Assembly (NCBI GenBank): GCA_963693285.1
Contig: OY848921.1
Span: 5,079,497-5,143,496 of the forward strand
From: Xestospongia muta
Lineage: Eukaryota > Porifera > Demospongiae > Haplosclerida > Petrosiidae
Length of the DNA: 64,000 nucleotides
Direction: 5' to 3'
Under the pieces are notes generated by a model, which ran no database searches, was not told the DNA's origin, and saw only the letters and a program-made list of their open reading frames with translations. Below, one piece after another: positions 1-15,300 of the stretch (positions are counted from its first letter, which is position 1; each line of letters starts with the position of its first letter). The position numbers and the translations under genes are program-made.

Positions 1-3000
1 ATGATCAAAGGTCTTGAAAGAAATCAGGACGCTATGTACTTTCATTGTTAAGGACGGAGACGAGATGTTGCTAACATCACCTTTGCATTGCAATTTTTAA
101 TTGTATAACATCTGATCACATAACATTTGGCTTTATGTGCTGTCGTTTTTCTAGTATACTTATTATTATTTTATTCATTCTTATTACTCTATACATAGTT
201 ACTCTTCTCTAAATTATAATACAACATTTATAAACCAGTTTGATCCTTTCTAAAATTGCCAATGTCTGTGACATATACATGGTTTATCTATTACATATAG
301 GACAGAAGTAAATCTTTTGTTTTAGTAATTCATATTTTATTTATTATGTAGGACTTGACTTATTTCTTGCTGGTTTAAAACTCCATATTGTTTACACAGA
401 CAGAGAAGATGAAGGAGTAAGCGAACTATAATTCAAGCACATGATGTGTTAGCATCTATAGAGATTTCATCGATTTTGTGTTGCTATTTTAAACAGTATG
501 GAATCAACTCATATCAAGGTATTATAACAGTTAACTATGCTATGTATAAACCTCCTTGTGCAATACACATGTCATTATAGACATGGTATGTGTCAGTAGC
601 ATTTAATAAAGACTATAGTGTGAAATGGATGAAACAAGTAAAGTGGATATTGTTACTAGCATGCAAAAAACTCAAAAGACTCAAAGTATGTTAACTCTAT
701 AATTTGTGTACAAAAATAGCAACTGCTTTGTGTATAGCCTGGAATGCCTAAAGATGATCAGTTGATTCAAACATTTCTGACAATTGTGAGTTTTGTCACA
801 TCACTAAGGTATTTATGGTATAAATTTTTACATACTTCAGTTTGTACTCTTAACTGATTATACCCTCTGGAAATTATCAGAGAAAGGAGGTAAGCACTTT
901 CTCTTGATGAAAGAGTGATTATGATACATCAATAGGTGACTCATTGAAGCCAACTCTTCATAAGATGTGTTCATCATTTATTGAGCATTTAATGGAGAAT
1001 AATTTGTTCCTCTTCCTTCGAGTATGTTGTAACTGACTTCAATACAGTAATATTTAGCATAGATACTACACATATATTTTAACATCAAATAGAAATGACT
1101 CGAGTTGTACATTTATTTAGGAACTGTTACTAAATGGCTTATGTCACCCTAGACCAAGACTCAATAAACATGCTCTACCAGCAGCTATGGGATTTAGGTA
1201 AGACACAGCATTGACTCTGACAATGGAGTATTCCACATCTTTTTTTCAGAGCCATGGCATTGTGTAGTTTCTCAGAGAAATCTTTGACTTCGTTTATCTC
1301 TCAGATACTTACTGTACCAGCTTGTATCTGGCATTTACATGAGCTCTCGCCTGAGGTATAAGTAAAGTATATTGATGACACAATGGTTATGAACATCCAT
1401 TTAGGCCCTGTCAAATCTTTTAAAATTGGATCTGGTAACTCGATGCACTCAACTTCTTAAAAACGTTGTCCTTAATGACATATTGCAAACAAAAGATAGA
1501 ACTGAATGGCTAGCTTTGTTTGGTAGGTATTGATAATAACTCTGATGTGATATCAAGACTTCCTTGTAGGTAATTTGCTGCAGTTAAAAAGTTTTCAAAT
1601 ACTGGTACTGTATGCTTTTCAATTTTGCACATGCATAAGTATTTATGATGTTCTTTCCATATACTGTAGTAATGTAGTCCATTCTTAGCATTAGTGGAAT
1701 ATACTTATGGTATCAGACAGATAAACACACAGACATGTATTATATTGACATTATATTGTTGTGATTTTTATTTTTTATTCACTCAGGAACCTCATGGTGA
1801 TCAAGATAAATTGTGTACTTTGGTATGCCAAAATTGATATTAATTTTCATGTTTTTAAGTATGTTATGTGTATCTCTTGCAGGCCATTTTCATGGATCTT
1901 TTAAAATCATTGAAAGAAGAGAGAAGAGAGTCAGCGACAGCCAATTGGCATCTTGTTTTTGGTTGGACTTGTAAATCTGGTGATAAAAGGTATATCTAAC
2001 AAAGTGGTAGAGGCTATGTAGGAAAATGTTATTGAGAGTTGCTCAAACATCAGGAAAAACTCCACGAGTGTTGGCATTGTTATTAACTAATAGAGAGCAG
2101 GAGAATAAAATCAGGGTTCAAAGTAATCAGTAGCCAATAGAAGATAAAAAATGAAATTTGAAGATTTACGTTAAAAGTTTTGTTCTCAAGTTATGGCAGT
2201 TTTACTTATCATAGCCTACTATTAGGCTTTTTATGAAGACATGTTGATATATTATGGTTCTAATATTTTTAATACCCACTATCATGGCACTATGGTATAT
2301 GTTGTCTGTATTTGCTATCTCTGATGTTTCTTAATTATTTGTCAAAAATTGTAGCTGTGAGGGTTTTGCATTTTAATGCTTTAACTACTTATCATTTGTA
2401 CTGTTTTTTTGAATTTTTGTGTACTTGTCAATAACAATGTAAGTAATTATGGGGTTAATAATAGGAGTCATTAATAATAATTTTTCATTTACATGGTAGG
2501 TTGTTGGACTGTCTTCCTCATCTCTGTATCCAGTTACGAATACTATGGTGCCATTCTTGGGTTAGCTATATATTTGCACCAGTATTATCATTAGAAGTAA
2601 CTCCTAATAAGTCTGATAAAGGTATGATTGGCTAAATATCTCATTAATATTGATATCAAGATCTATACATCTGAGTCTGCAGCTAATTAGGAAACAATAT
2701 GCACTAATTAATGCAATTGCATAAGTGCAGACAATTTATCATTTTGAATTTTGATAAGCTTCCTTCAGCCAAGTTATAATAAGTTCATTGATTCAATGAC
2801 CAGTTCTTCTTAAACTTTCTGCCTCCAGTTAGATAATAATTGAACTAAGTGAGATTATTGATAGTATTATAATGATAGAGGCTACATGTTACTTTGTATA
2901 TTAATAACTAATGACTTGCCTAAGAAATTTAATAATTTGAAGATATTCTAATTCCTGCATATTCTTAGGTATGGTGTGAGTATGAAAATGACTGTAGTGT

Positions 3001-6000
3001 TCAGTTTATAATGTCTTCTAGATAAACATATTTTTACATGTATGTGTTATTCAGACACTTAAGACATAGCTTTCAGTGCATGGTAGCTGAAAATAACAGT
3101 TTGAACACTACAAATTTTATATAATAGCCTATTAGTGATATTGAATTATTAAATAGATCTTTTACTTGCACTCCAGCTCTCTTTAAGATGTTTACTACCA
3201 GTACATCTTTGATGAAACAAAAAGAAATTGATGAATTATATATTGCTGCCAAATTCTATGATCTGTGTGTTCAAGTTTTACCTCAATTAGCCAGTGATAT
3301 TTTGATTGGACTTAGCTCAAACGGTCACCTCCCATCAAAACTGTGGTATTTTTTGATACAGATAGCTGGGATTAACATCAGATCTCTACTGCAAGCTCTG
3401 AAGACATCTCAAAACTATGGATTAGTTTCAGTAATAGCAATAATGTGTCAAACTACTCTCTACACAATAAGGTACAGAATACATACGTCATTAAAGTATG
3501 ATATATGGAGGTACGCATGAAAAATTGACTTCTAACTGACAATACAACTTTGTGTATATACCTGTACAGTCATAAGTATATGACTTAGATAGTAATTAAT
3601 GTGGAATCTTAACTTATGCATTTTCAGTATTTTAGATGACCATGAGTTATATGGTGAACAGCAATACTTTTCTCTTGAAGATCTTAGCAAATTGACAGTA
3701 TTTTTGAACAGTTTTATTTACTCCTGTATTTGGGAGGAAAATATGGCAGTTAGTAAAGTCCCAGTGACTCAAGGATGTTTGTCATGTCTTATGTTGTTGC
3801 TACAAAGAAATCGTAGGAAAAGCTTCTTAAAGGAGGAAGATTTGTTCATCAAGTATGTTGTTAAGATCCCTCTTATCACTACATAACTCTGATATTTCTT
3901 CAATGAAGAGACCTCAAGATCAGCAAATTCATGTCAGAATGGAAGTCATGTGTACCTAGAGCTTTGGAATTACTACAACATACTCCTCACATTATTCCAC
4001 ATTCTAAGGTTATCAAAAATTAGCATGCATGTATACATTTGCTTAAAGTATACTGTTTTCTTGCTGATTGTGTGGACTATATGGCTACATTTGTGTATTT
4101 TTGACCATAGACCAATTGTTACCATTTATATATTTTTGAGCATATACCTATAATGTCATTTTGTACAAATGTGTGTTGTAATATTACAATTCACAACTAT
4201 AATGGCAGTGTTTGTGAAGATAATACATCTTAAATTACAAAGCTTATTGCTTCAAGTATTTTCATTCCTTCAGAGAGTGGAGATATTTTATGAGTATATT
4301 AAAGCTGACAAGACAGAACTGGGTATTGGTAGTGGTCATGGTAGAGCACCTGCTACATATATTACCATCCACCGTAACAGGGTCTTGGAGAATGGGTATG
4401 AACAGTTGTCATCACTTCCAGCTGCAACTATCAAAGGTATCATACGAGTCAAGTTCATCAATGAGCAGGTTAGATATTGGTCATTAGATTGTTGGTTCAA
4501 TATTACCTGGAACTCATAGCTAGAAAACTATAGATTAACCATTACATTCCTTTGCAATGCTACAGAGTATATTCTTGTAGGGATTGGATGAGGCTGGTAT
4601 AGATGAAATGGGAGTATTTAAGGAATTTCTTGAGGAAATTATCAAACAAGCATTTGATCCTGGATTAGGAATATTTAAGGTAACATTTTTACAGTTAATT
4701 AATAATAGATCATTAATTTTACTTAGACAAACTCAGACAGTTGTTTGTATCCATCACCTACCAGTGGATGTCATGAAAATCATTTAGAGATATTTGAATT
4801 TTTAGGCAGGATTCTTGGTAAAGCTGTATATGAGGTGAGAATATGCTGTCAATAAATTCCATAATCAACAACAAGAACATGGTTAAAACCATCCTATAAT
4901 TGTTTTGATGGTGCTAACTTCACTATAAAATTTGAGTTTGGAAACTGAAAAGCTAGCATAAAGACTGTAAAGGCTAGAAGGCAGAGAAACAAGCTGGGAA
5001 GTTTGTTAATTATCAATCAACCATATCCAGTATTGCTTAACACACAACAGTGCATGTAACTATGTGAATGTGAAGCATATTGATGTTTTCTTTTTTCTGT
5101 AGGGAATAGTATTGGACCTACCTTTTGCCGTGTTTTTTCTTCACAATATGATTAAACAAACTCACAGTGTGTTGTATAGCTCACTAGATGAACTACATTC
5201 GTTAGATCCAGAGCTAAGTAAATCTCTTCATTTTATCAAGGTAAGAAGAGGTGTAAGTGAAGAAGGTAGAAAATTTGCTCACTGTGTACATGACCAAGTA
5301 CACAATGTCTTTACACGTATCTGCAGACACATTTAATGTTAGTAATAGTCTTAGGTTTATAGTTTTACATCTGCAGATTAATTTGACAGTGGTCTGTGAT
5401 CTTTTAGCATTATGATGGTGATATGTCAGATTTGTGTTTAACTTTTTCATATGAAGAGGAGTTTCTAGGAAAGGTAATACTGGAAGGCATTACACTTTTT
5501 TGAATTAATTTTTATTGTGTACAGATGGTAACCCATGAACTTATCCCTGGAGGCAGTGGAATGCCTGTTACTTTAGAGAACAAGTAAGCACTACTTAACT
5601 AAAGAGTATTTCACACTTTTAATCTTAAGAGGTCAATAGACACCACAATGGGAGTGGGTGGCTTAGTCTCAAAGCAAACACATTGGTATGTGTTATATCT
5701 CAAAACTTGATTCAAACAGACTGACAGCAGACACTCAGATGCACATTGTATGAATAAATAAATTGCATGAAAGGTCAGAGGTCACTTGCTAATAAAGAAA
5801 TACAGGGTGATGTAAGGGGTTTCAGCAATAACAAAACTTGAGATTTGATGAACATTTCTTGAAGCCACCAACAGTCTATAATATTAGCTAACTAAATGTA
5901 CTTTAAAATGATAGTAAAGCTTTCAAGGAGAAGTTTTTTCTTCAAATAGTCTTCTAGTTGCCTTATTGTCAAACAGTGCCATTGTTTAGCTTTATGTGAT

Positions 6001-7473
6001 GAATATTCATAAAGTGAGGACTTTACCACTCTGAGCCCTTTTCACTTCCTTGTGTACAAAGTATGCCAGGCTGTCCGATCATTGACATTCTTTAGACTAC
6101 ATGTTCTGTACTTTAAACCTGCTGTTAACTGTGCTTACAATGTTAGTGATTTTAGTGACGACCATAATATTGTTATGCACTAAAACTTAATTTCCAATGA
6201 GAATGACTTGGAAAGTTGTTTGCTGAGTTAATTGCAAGGATATCCCAAGCCATAAAGTCTGTTAGTAACAACAAGGGTTTATTTTAAAAGAAACGCTAAT
6301 GTTGTGATACTCTAACCTTAAATTTTGACTACGGTATTTATACATTTTTACTTAGTGAGCAAATAAGCACATTGTTGCATAATGCATTAGACCTTCTCCC
6401 TTTATCAATGCATTTGACTTCATGACGTCATTGTTGTAGGATTAGTTATGTTCATCAACTGGCCCACTACAAGATGACAACTCAAATCAAACCACAAACC
6501 ACTGCCTTTATGAAGGGGTTTCATTCAATTATAAGACCTCAATGGATGTCTATATTCAGTGCTCAAGAGTTCCAAAGAGTGATTTCAGGTGATGATTCAG
6601 ATATTGATGTTGATGAACTGAGGTAAGTAAGTATATAAGGAGTGAATTAATGTATATATCAATTGCTTTCATGTAGAAAGCACACTCAGTATTATGGTGG
6701 TTATCACGATAAACATAGAGTGATTGGTTGGCTCTGGGATATATTGAAGAATGACTTTACTGCATCTGAGAGAGCAGCTTTCCTTAAGGTAACACACTTG
6801 TGTAAACTGTATCTTAGATTAGTTAGTAATTAAGTACATATGTTTTTACTTTTATTCTTAATTTTAGTTTGTGACGAGTTGCTCACACCCACCATTGCTA
6901 GGGTTTGGAGTTCTAGATCCACCTTTCAGTGTCAGGAGAGTAGACACAGCTGATGAAGTAAGTTAGTCAGATGTTACTTTATGTTATGATCCTTGTATAA
7001 ATGAGATGTATTATAAATGATGGTATTTTATTGCCCTAGCACCATAGCTTGACCAACAGTCCTGTGATTATTTTTTACCAAATGTATTCTCATATGCATT
7101 AGCCTGCATATGTTATATAGTACAACCAATTTAGGCCATCAAGATTATCATATTGATTGGTGTGATCAATTGAAGGAAGCTTTCCTAACTATTTAGCAAC
7201 ATTAATGAGTTTAAAGGTTATGGAATAATGACACCATTCCTCTTTATGATAACATGATAACTCTCAGTTCTATGTTGCCATTAGGAAGAGTCTATTAATG
7301 TGACTGGAGTATTTAGAACATTGCTTGGTATCAAGACTGGTCGAAGGGAAAGATTACCAACATCATCAACATGTTTCAACTTGCTTAAACTTCCAGACTA
7401 CAACAAGAAGAGTTTACTCAAGGAGAAACTGATATTTGCTATAACATCCAATGCTGGATTTGAACTATCATAA
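1..7473 (+). CDS. UBE3B: UBE3B-like HECT E3 ubiquitin ligase (5' end outside window)
   Basis: Span includes introns. HECT-type E3 ligase: it takes ubiquitin from an E2 onto its own cysteine and passes it to substrates. I recognise UBE3B from a colinear series of exons. Mid-region: about 581-686 (WYVSVA), 936-1020, 1121-1197 ([14 protein letters not shown]), 1249-1355, 1405-1522, 1883-1988 (NWHLVFGW), 2500-2621, 3175-3472, 3628-3852 and 3909-4008. HECT domain: about 4274-4467, 4580-4679 ([18 protein letters not shown]), 4727-4833 (LYPSPTSG), 5102-5240, 5408-5474 (YDGDMSDL), 5525-5583 (HELIPGG), 6439-6622, 6676-6788 ([19 protein letters not shown]), 6868-6958 ([14 protein letters not shown]) and 7285-7473. 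The catalytic cysteine codon is 7372-7374 in the motif LPTSSTCFN, and the protein ends in a hydrophobic-acidic tail (GFELS) as in the family. The N-terminal IQ motif and start codon were not found; exons before 581 are uncertain. Confidence 0.93.
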
Positions 7474-7556
7474 ATTTCATATACTTCCTTTTTGTGGTAG
7501 AGACAATGCCTGTTTTATAGCATAACTATGTATTTTCATTTGGGCTTAATGGCAAT

Positions 7557-7562
7557 AATAAA
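7557..7562 (+). terminator. Polyadenylation signal AATAAA of the UBE3B gene
   Basis: Canonical AATAAA hexamer 84 nt after the UBE3B stop codon, on the same strand, in otherwise non-coding sequence. Assigned by position only. Confidence 0.55.
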
Positions 7563-8342
7563 CAATAATTGTCTGTGACATTTATATGATTTTCAGTTAT
7601 TTCATAATGCAATTCTAAAGTTAAATTTGAAGTTGGTATATAGGAGACCACAATTTAATTTATATATATATATATAGTATGTTATATTAACATTGAGTCT
7701 GTTTAGAGAAATGTCCTAGTTGACCACCTATGCTGCTTAACTACTGTAGGCTAATTAATAGTACCACTGGCTTACTTTTCACCTAGTTGTGTCAGCTGTG
7801 CATTACCACAAACAATATTCCATAATTAGTTAAGCAGCAATTGATCCTTACTTCTCTTTACATTTTGACATGAAACATGCAAATCTTTTCTTTGTTACGA
7901 GTTACTTTGCTCAGTCTGTCTTCATCAATTACAGTAATTACCACTGCTTCATCCACATAAAACCCAGCCCTCCTTCTAAATTATATTGTGAGCACTCCTC
8001 TCTCAGGTAGTCAAGTTTCTTACCATAAATATTTAGGAACATCGACACCTTCTATGGGCTATCATCATCCACAACAAAAATACTGAATGTGTTACCACGT
8101 TCATAATAATAATCTTACTTTATGACAGTTGAATCTGATAGCTGAGAGGCATGATAGTGAGAACAACTGAAGGCTAGATTATACCCTAAAGGCTCAAGAT
8201 TAGGAAAGGACATACGCTAGTGTTTTAACTGTGTTTACATTCCCCACTCGCTCATTCGTATCTTGATGACGTTGACCTTTACTTCCTCTTTGTAGACACA
8301 CCCTTTACCTCATTGTTATTTTCTGGGCGGAGCTTTTCCATC
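7563..8342. other. Intergenic region, probable SPT6 promoter at its 3' end
   Basis: No open frame of note and no repeat recognised. It contains a short TA run near 7660-7675. The last ~120 bp before the SPT6 start are less AT-rich than the rest and include a TGACG motif; this is the natural place for a TATA-less promoter, but no defined element can be named. Confidence 0.35.
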
Positions 8343-9327
8343 ATGTCGGATTCTGAAGAAGGTTTTCTCGAGCAAGAAGCTGAGGAATCCGGTGATGAAG
8401 AAGTTGAAAATCATAGTAGTGATGAGTCAGGACACGAGAAAGAACTAGAAGGTGGTATGTACTGACATGTTGTCAATTCAATATGGCTGCCATATAAAAT
8501 GTCACGTCCTTTTTAGCAAAATATTCAGTTTCACTTTGGTTCTGTAGTAAGAACATACTGTTTGAGCATTTTATTGAGTAACTAGAAGTTCTAACTGTAC
8601 TTTTAGGTGTTGTGATAGTTGAGTCAATATGATATGCAGTATTTAAATACCTATAAATTCTATTGTGTTCTTATATCTACTTTGATTATTTATAATTATC
8701 ATCTTGTTAGTAATTTTAAGGCCTAGGTTTTAAAATTAAGGTTGTATGAGTTAGATTAAAGCCTTAACATTTTAAATGGTGGAAGTAAATGAATTGATCA
8801 TGTGAAAAAGTTACCTTTTTTGTAATGCTAAGAGGTTGAGGGTTATATTGAAGATCTGATAAATGATGAAGAAGAACCAGATGAGGAAGGAGAAAATGAG
8901 GAAGATAATGACAGACCAAAAAGACGACGATGGAAAGGTAATTAGGAAAGCATTTTGTCTATCATAATATTTAAGTAGTTTATGCAAACACAGTAGACTC
9001 TCTCACATCTTAACCTATTGATCTGATAACTCGAATGATCCAAATTAAAGTAGGCAATATCCACTAACTCAATTTCTTCATGTTTGAGGTTCATGCTGGA
9101 ATTGTCCAACTTCTAATTTTAAAGAAATTTTTATTAAGACTGATTAATCTGTCCATAAAACTAAGATTATAGTACTCAAATTTTGTCAACTTCCTCTAAT
9201 TGAACTGTGCAAGCAAATTGAGAATAGTATTTTACTGCCTGACATGTACAATGACAAGTAGGCTATTCTTGTTTTGGACCATGTATTAGGTGTATGTATA
9301 TATATGTGTGTGTGTGTATACATATAC

Positions 9328-9377
<50 letters not shown>

Positions 9378-12300
9378 ATGTATGTCAGCTTGCTTTGCTT
9401 TATTATATTACCATATTTGCTGGTTGTTAGATGCATATGGTTATCAAGTGCATACTGTTTGTTAAGTGCACACATTTTTCCTGGTCAGAACTCTTTTTTA
9501 TTAAGCTCTTAATGAATTATTTATAAGCAATATGCATGATTGACGAATCCGTCCTTCATCACAGATATAGCAAAATGATCATGTTTATTTGCTTCCTCTT
9601 TCACTAATGGAAGAACTTCTCTAACTGAAGGTGTCATACGTTTTTATAAATCTGATGACCTCAAATTACACTGTCAAATGAGAACTCAGTAAAAACACCA
9701 GCCATATCCTCTATGTGCACGAGTGAGAGCCAGACCCAGAAAAGTGACATCATCCCAAAGGGTATTTGTTAAGTGCATGTCCTTATTAAGCACATATTTA
9801 CTTCCTGTGAAGATACGGGCGTATGCGCTTAATAACCAGCAAATACAGTATTGTATGTGACAATTGAAAGCAAGGAATGAATTACACAATAGTTGTTAAA
9901 TCACTGATGTACGTTGCAACCACTGATTTTCATTAACCCAAACCATGAGTGCTACAATGATGGATATTATTGATCATGCTTGAAGCATGTAGCTTGCTCC
10001 TCTGTCCATTCTTCTAGCATTTTATAGCTACAGTCTTCTACAGACACTACCTCATTAATTATACAATTTTTAAAGTTTTCATTTAATTATCTTAGTTTTA
10101 ATGCTTCTAGCCTTATTCGTAGGCATGTCTTTTAACGATTAAGGATGATAGATCCTGAAATGTTGTTCATTATATGCATACACTTTGGTAAATAATGCAA
10201 TTTTCTAGTTTTTTTATCATGTTTATTTTAAAGCTCTTGTCTCAATCTGTGAATGGATTTGTATTATTTTAATTCACTTTTCATAGATAGGGTAGGTCCT
10301 AAATGTTTAGTAACATAGGATACATTTTTTGGATAATACATGTTGCTCATTTCTGGGAATGTGTCAGGATATTCTGTTTCTGTTAATGACAATCTCTTTG
10401 TATTAGTTGATGACAGACTAGATGATGAAGATTATGAAATCATTCGTGAGAATACTGGGATTGAAGTCCCTAAGGTACTAATTATGTAATAAATGAATCA
10501 TCATTGTTATAACCTCATATTTTCGTGTCACTGTCTGGCATACTTCATGTGCCAGGTAGTCCTGTAATTGTTTTGGACCACATGTGTATGTAGTACTATT
10601 ATACATATATATCTACATGTATATACATAATTATTTTATATGTATATAAATAAGTATATTATATATATATTGTGTGTGTGTGTGTGTATTTTATATACAT
10701 TTGCATGTATGTATATTTGTATGCCCACTTGCTTCGTTGTATTCTGTTGTGGTATATGACAATTGAAAATGATGATATCATTAAGCCTATTGCAAGTGCT
10801 ACATTGTTGAGTATGACTAATTGAAGGCTCAAAGCTTGTGGCTAGCCTGTTTCTCCATCTATAATATTATATTCCTAGCATTTTATAGTCTTTCACAGAC
10901 TTGTTGCTAACACTTGAATCTTTGTAGCTTTAGTCAATGTTTCACTATAACTTCAGTTTCTTCCAAAAACAATTATATGACAACTTTTCAATTTTAGTTT
11001 TTTTAGTCTATTTTTAAACTCTTCTTAAATGGTCTTTAACAAAATTTATAATCTAATGGTTTAGTGTTTCATTCAATTCTAACACGATATAATGATATGG
11101 GTGTATGTACATATATCATGCTTGATGAAATAAATAGTGTACTTACTTCCATTCAGAGAAAGTTTCGTCGTGTTCAAATGTTTGACAGTGATGATGAGGG
11201 AGAAACAGATGACATTAGAGGAGGACGAGGGGATGAAGAACTACCCACACCAGTTGAAGACATATTTGGAGGATCAGATGATGAAGATAATGAAATGACT
11301 GAAGGCAGGAGGAGCCATTTGGCAAAGCCGTTTGATTCAGGGGAAGAAGAGGTACATATATGGCATATTATGTGTTTTTCATGGTTTGAAAGGAAAGACC
11401 TTTCTATAAAAATTTGTGAAGTACACATTGTCTTGATTTGTTTATTATATCTGTTATTACAGTTGTTGTGTCAGTATTTTAGATGCTGATTTTCTATATG
11501 TTGTTAATGATATGTCTTATTATAGTTGAGTCCAGTAAAGCAAACTGGCTATAATTCTGATGATGAAATGGGTATGTGAGATAAATTTATATGCATAATT
11601 TATTATTTTAGTTTTAAAATGATTACTCTATGTCCACAATATATGATGTATGCATTATATTGAAATCTGGAAATTTTCTTTTGTGAATTTTTTGTGTGCT
11701 ATACCGTATACTGGGATTTATTGGCGACCGATAAAATTTGGTGGATTGGCTAAATTCAAAAAATCGCCAAATTAAATAACAGCCAAAATTTATCACATAG
11801 TTACCACGCCCACACTTTCATACACATGGTAGCCTCTAACAACGGAATCAAACCTGAACTCTATTTTATTTCATTAAAGTGGGTGTGATAAGAAGACATG
11901 TGCTAAATTTGTCAAATTTAATCTCGCCAAATATAAATTTTACAATTCTGCCAAATTTTATCGTTACCAATAATTCCTGTTATATGGGTATGTTTGTGTA
12001 ATTTAAATTCTAAATTATGAATATAGTTTACACCATCACTTGTGGTTGTGGTAGAAATATTTCATCATTATAAAGTGACCACAAAAATTAATTAACCATG
12101 AAAATTTGGAAATCTGTGCATTTATAGGTAAATAATCTGTGGTATGTGTTTGTTCTTTAGAGGGTTTCATTGTTGGTGAAGATGGTCAACCTATTGGACA
12201 CAGAAAGGGTGGATTATTTTCTGAACCGTAAGAATACTTTTAAGTTCTTTGCTACATACTTTATGAATGAGCCTGTTATAAAATACACTTCATGCGTAGA

Positions 12301-15300
12301 GTAAACTATTATAATGTCATTTCTTTTACATGTTATTAGGGCATTGTTAGAAGCTCAGGAGATTTTTGGAATTGATTTTCATCCTTCAGAGTTTGGTTTA
12401 GTTTCAGATGAAGAAGATGAAGTAGGTGAAGTAGGTGAACAAGAAAGTAGGCAAGAACAAACAGAAGGCTTGGTAGGCTAACTGTATAACATATACTTTT
12501 ATTTCATTCATTTTGTGTAGAGTGATGAAGAAGGTGTGGGGAATTATTCTCAACATTTTCAACGAAAGAAATCCTCTAAGCATCGCAGCATTTATGATGT
12601 CTATGAACCCAGTGACCTAGAGAGAAGTCATTTTACAGACACTGACAAATTGATTAGAATAACAGATGTGCCAGAACGATTCCAGGTAACAACTTTGCTA
12701 TTCTATATTTTTACTTTTATTGTACATGTCAGAGTCATATTTTTAACTTGTAATAAGGTATTACTATAAATGGTCATGAGAAAGCAACAATAACAATCTG
12801 TGTGATATAAAGATCTTCTCCAACCATATAAAATAATGTATAGTCACTTTAGTCAGTACAGGTGTATTGTTTAAAATTCAATTTCTTTTGAGATCTTAAT
12901 ACTTTTAATTTTAATTGTTTCATGATTTAGGTTCGCACTATCCCTGTTCAAAATTCAGAGGAAGGTGAACTAGATCATGAAGCTGATTGGATCTATCACC
13001 AAGCTTTTTGTAATCCACCTATATCACGACAACCTTACTGCTATCCAGCTCATATGCAGCGATCTGGAGCTGCCACCAACATGAAACCACCATCAGCGAT
13101 TCCCAAAATCAAAGAAACCCTGAATTTTATGAGAAATTATTTCTTTGAAGTTTCATTTATTGCTACATATAGACGTGAATATATTGAACCTGAATTAAAT
13201 GTTCATGACTTGTGGAAAATATTACTCTGGGATGAAAAGGTACGCGTATATGTGTTAAAACCTTATTGAAAGATTTAAACATGCTGATGGCTTTGAAATG
13301 TGTTACATGTATATAATATATATCTTATGAGATTCATAGCCATTCATTGTGAATGTGAGTGTTGGCACCGTATAGAGCATATAGATCTTGTAGCAGGTTT
13401 ATATTTGAAAATGCAGAACCTGGTTGTTTAATGGCTAATTTCTTATTCATAAACAGTATAGTGGAAGGATTACATAGATTTCATGACAAACGTTTTTGGT
13501 TCTTTGATTGTTGATGGGTCCATAAATGTTATAAATCTGCCAACTCAAGGTTTTTAAAAGACTACTGCTTGATGATCACTGCTATTTTACAGAGCAATCA
13601 ATAGTGTCAGGTTAGAATGAGTCTCATGATTACTTATATCATCAATCTACTTATATATGCGTTACTACAAGCCTCAGGTGATATCTTTATATACACAATA
13701 TTGTATATAATTGTATATATAATTATATATGTCTGTTTGTATTTTTCTACACGAGTGGCTACTGTTGTGTGTAAAATACACCAATCTTAAATTTTGAAGT
13801 TTTACTTTAAAATAAAATTACATATACATACATGTGTAGTGTGTACTAATGTTGTAATGCAAATTGTTTTGTAGTGGATGCAATTACAACAACGAAAACG
13901 TAATTTGAAGAAGCTGTTCAAAAGAATGCAAGAATGGCAGTTTATGAAAGTACGTGAAGAACCTGAACGAGCTCTCACTGAAGATTATCGCACTTTGGAA
14001 GAAGAAGACTTGCAAAGGTCTCATAGTATACATCTTAATATAAGGTTTATCGTTTTTTGCAATAGGCTGGACTCTGTTCAAACAGAGGAGGAGCTATCTG
14101 ATGTGTACACTCACTTCATGTTGTATTATGGATGTGATCTAGTAGCTATGAAGAACAAAACTGCCTTTAGTAAGAAAAAAGATGATGGTGATCCTCCAGA
14201 TGAAGAAGACAAAGGAGCCTCTGTCAAACAAGCTAAAAGGTCTATTTGTATGTTGTTATTGTATACGTATTCAAAACTAATGATTTTTTCATACTTTTGA
14301 CTGTAGTTTGATGCATAGATAGATATCAGTGATTTACAACTAAAACTTGAACAATACTCAAAGTTAGCTTGTATTTAGGCATGACTCTGAATAATGTAAA
14401 AGTCACTGAACATGTTCATGTATATACATTTTGTAGACTAGAGCAGGTTCAAATCACTACTGGATACAATTAATATACACATACATACATGTTATGTATA
14501 TAAGCAACTTTGTTATATTATGTACAAGTATACATATATACGTTTACTTGCTTTTGTCATTAGGCGAGACTTCTATTCTATCTGCCAAGAGGCTGGACTA
14601 GGAGGACTAGCATCAAAGTTTGGCTTAACTCCTGGACAATTTGGAGAGAATCTTCGAGACAATTATCAACGTCATGACACAGAACAATATCCTCATGAAC
14701 CAGAGGAGGCTGCTCAAGAGTTCACACAATTATCTGGGTTGGTGAATTACTACCATCAATTGCCATAATGCATGTATTGTATGGTTCCACTGTAGCACTT
14801 ACATTATGTGAGAGGTGATGTTTGGGATTGAAGCAATAATGAAAATGTCAATTTGTCATTACATAATGTATACCCAAACACAATATGCATAGTAAAAGTG
14901 TGACTTGAGGAGTATACATGTAGTTGTACTCTAATGTACGTTACATATCATCTGCTTAATTTGTTGATTGCCTGCAACATACAATGTGTTTATTGTGTAA
15001 AGTTATGAACTGTTAGCTTTGTACAAAACACCTGTTACTTTTGATTTATTAACAGATATTTCACAAATGTACGAAGTGTTCTTCAAGGAGCCTGTCATAT
15101 GGTAGCTTTGCAGATTGCATCTGAGCCACTGGTACGACAAGCCATTAGGCAAGTCTATCAAACTCGTGCCATGGTCAATGTATCTCCCACCAAGAAAGGA
15201 AAAAAGGTATAATATTCTAAGACTGCAAACTGTTATTTGTATCATTCATATATCTCGTTTTTTTGCCTTGCTATAACAATGATGAATATGTTAAGTAACT

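Noticed and set aside
351..510. Candidate UBE3B exons near 351-417 and 497-520
   Set aside because: Some resemblance to the UBE3B region before WYVSVA, but I could not join both in frame, so they were not called.
9263..9512. Three overlapping small ORFs on both strands
   Set aside because: They are produced by the TG/TATG microsatellite; composition VCVCVY / HTHTHT.
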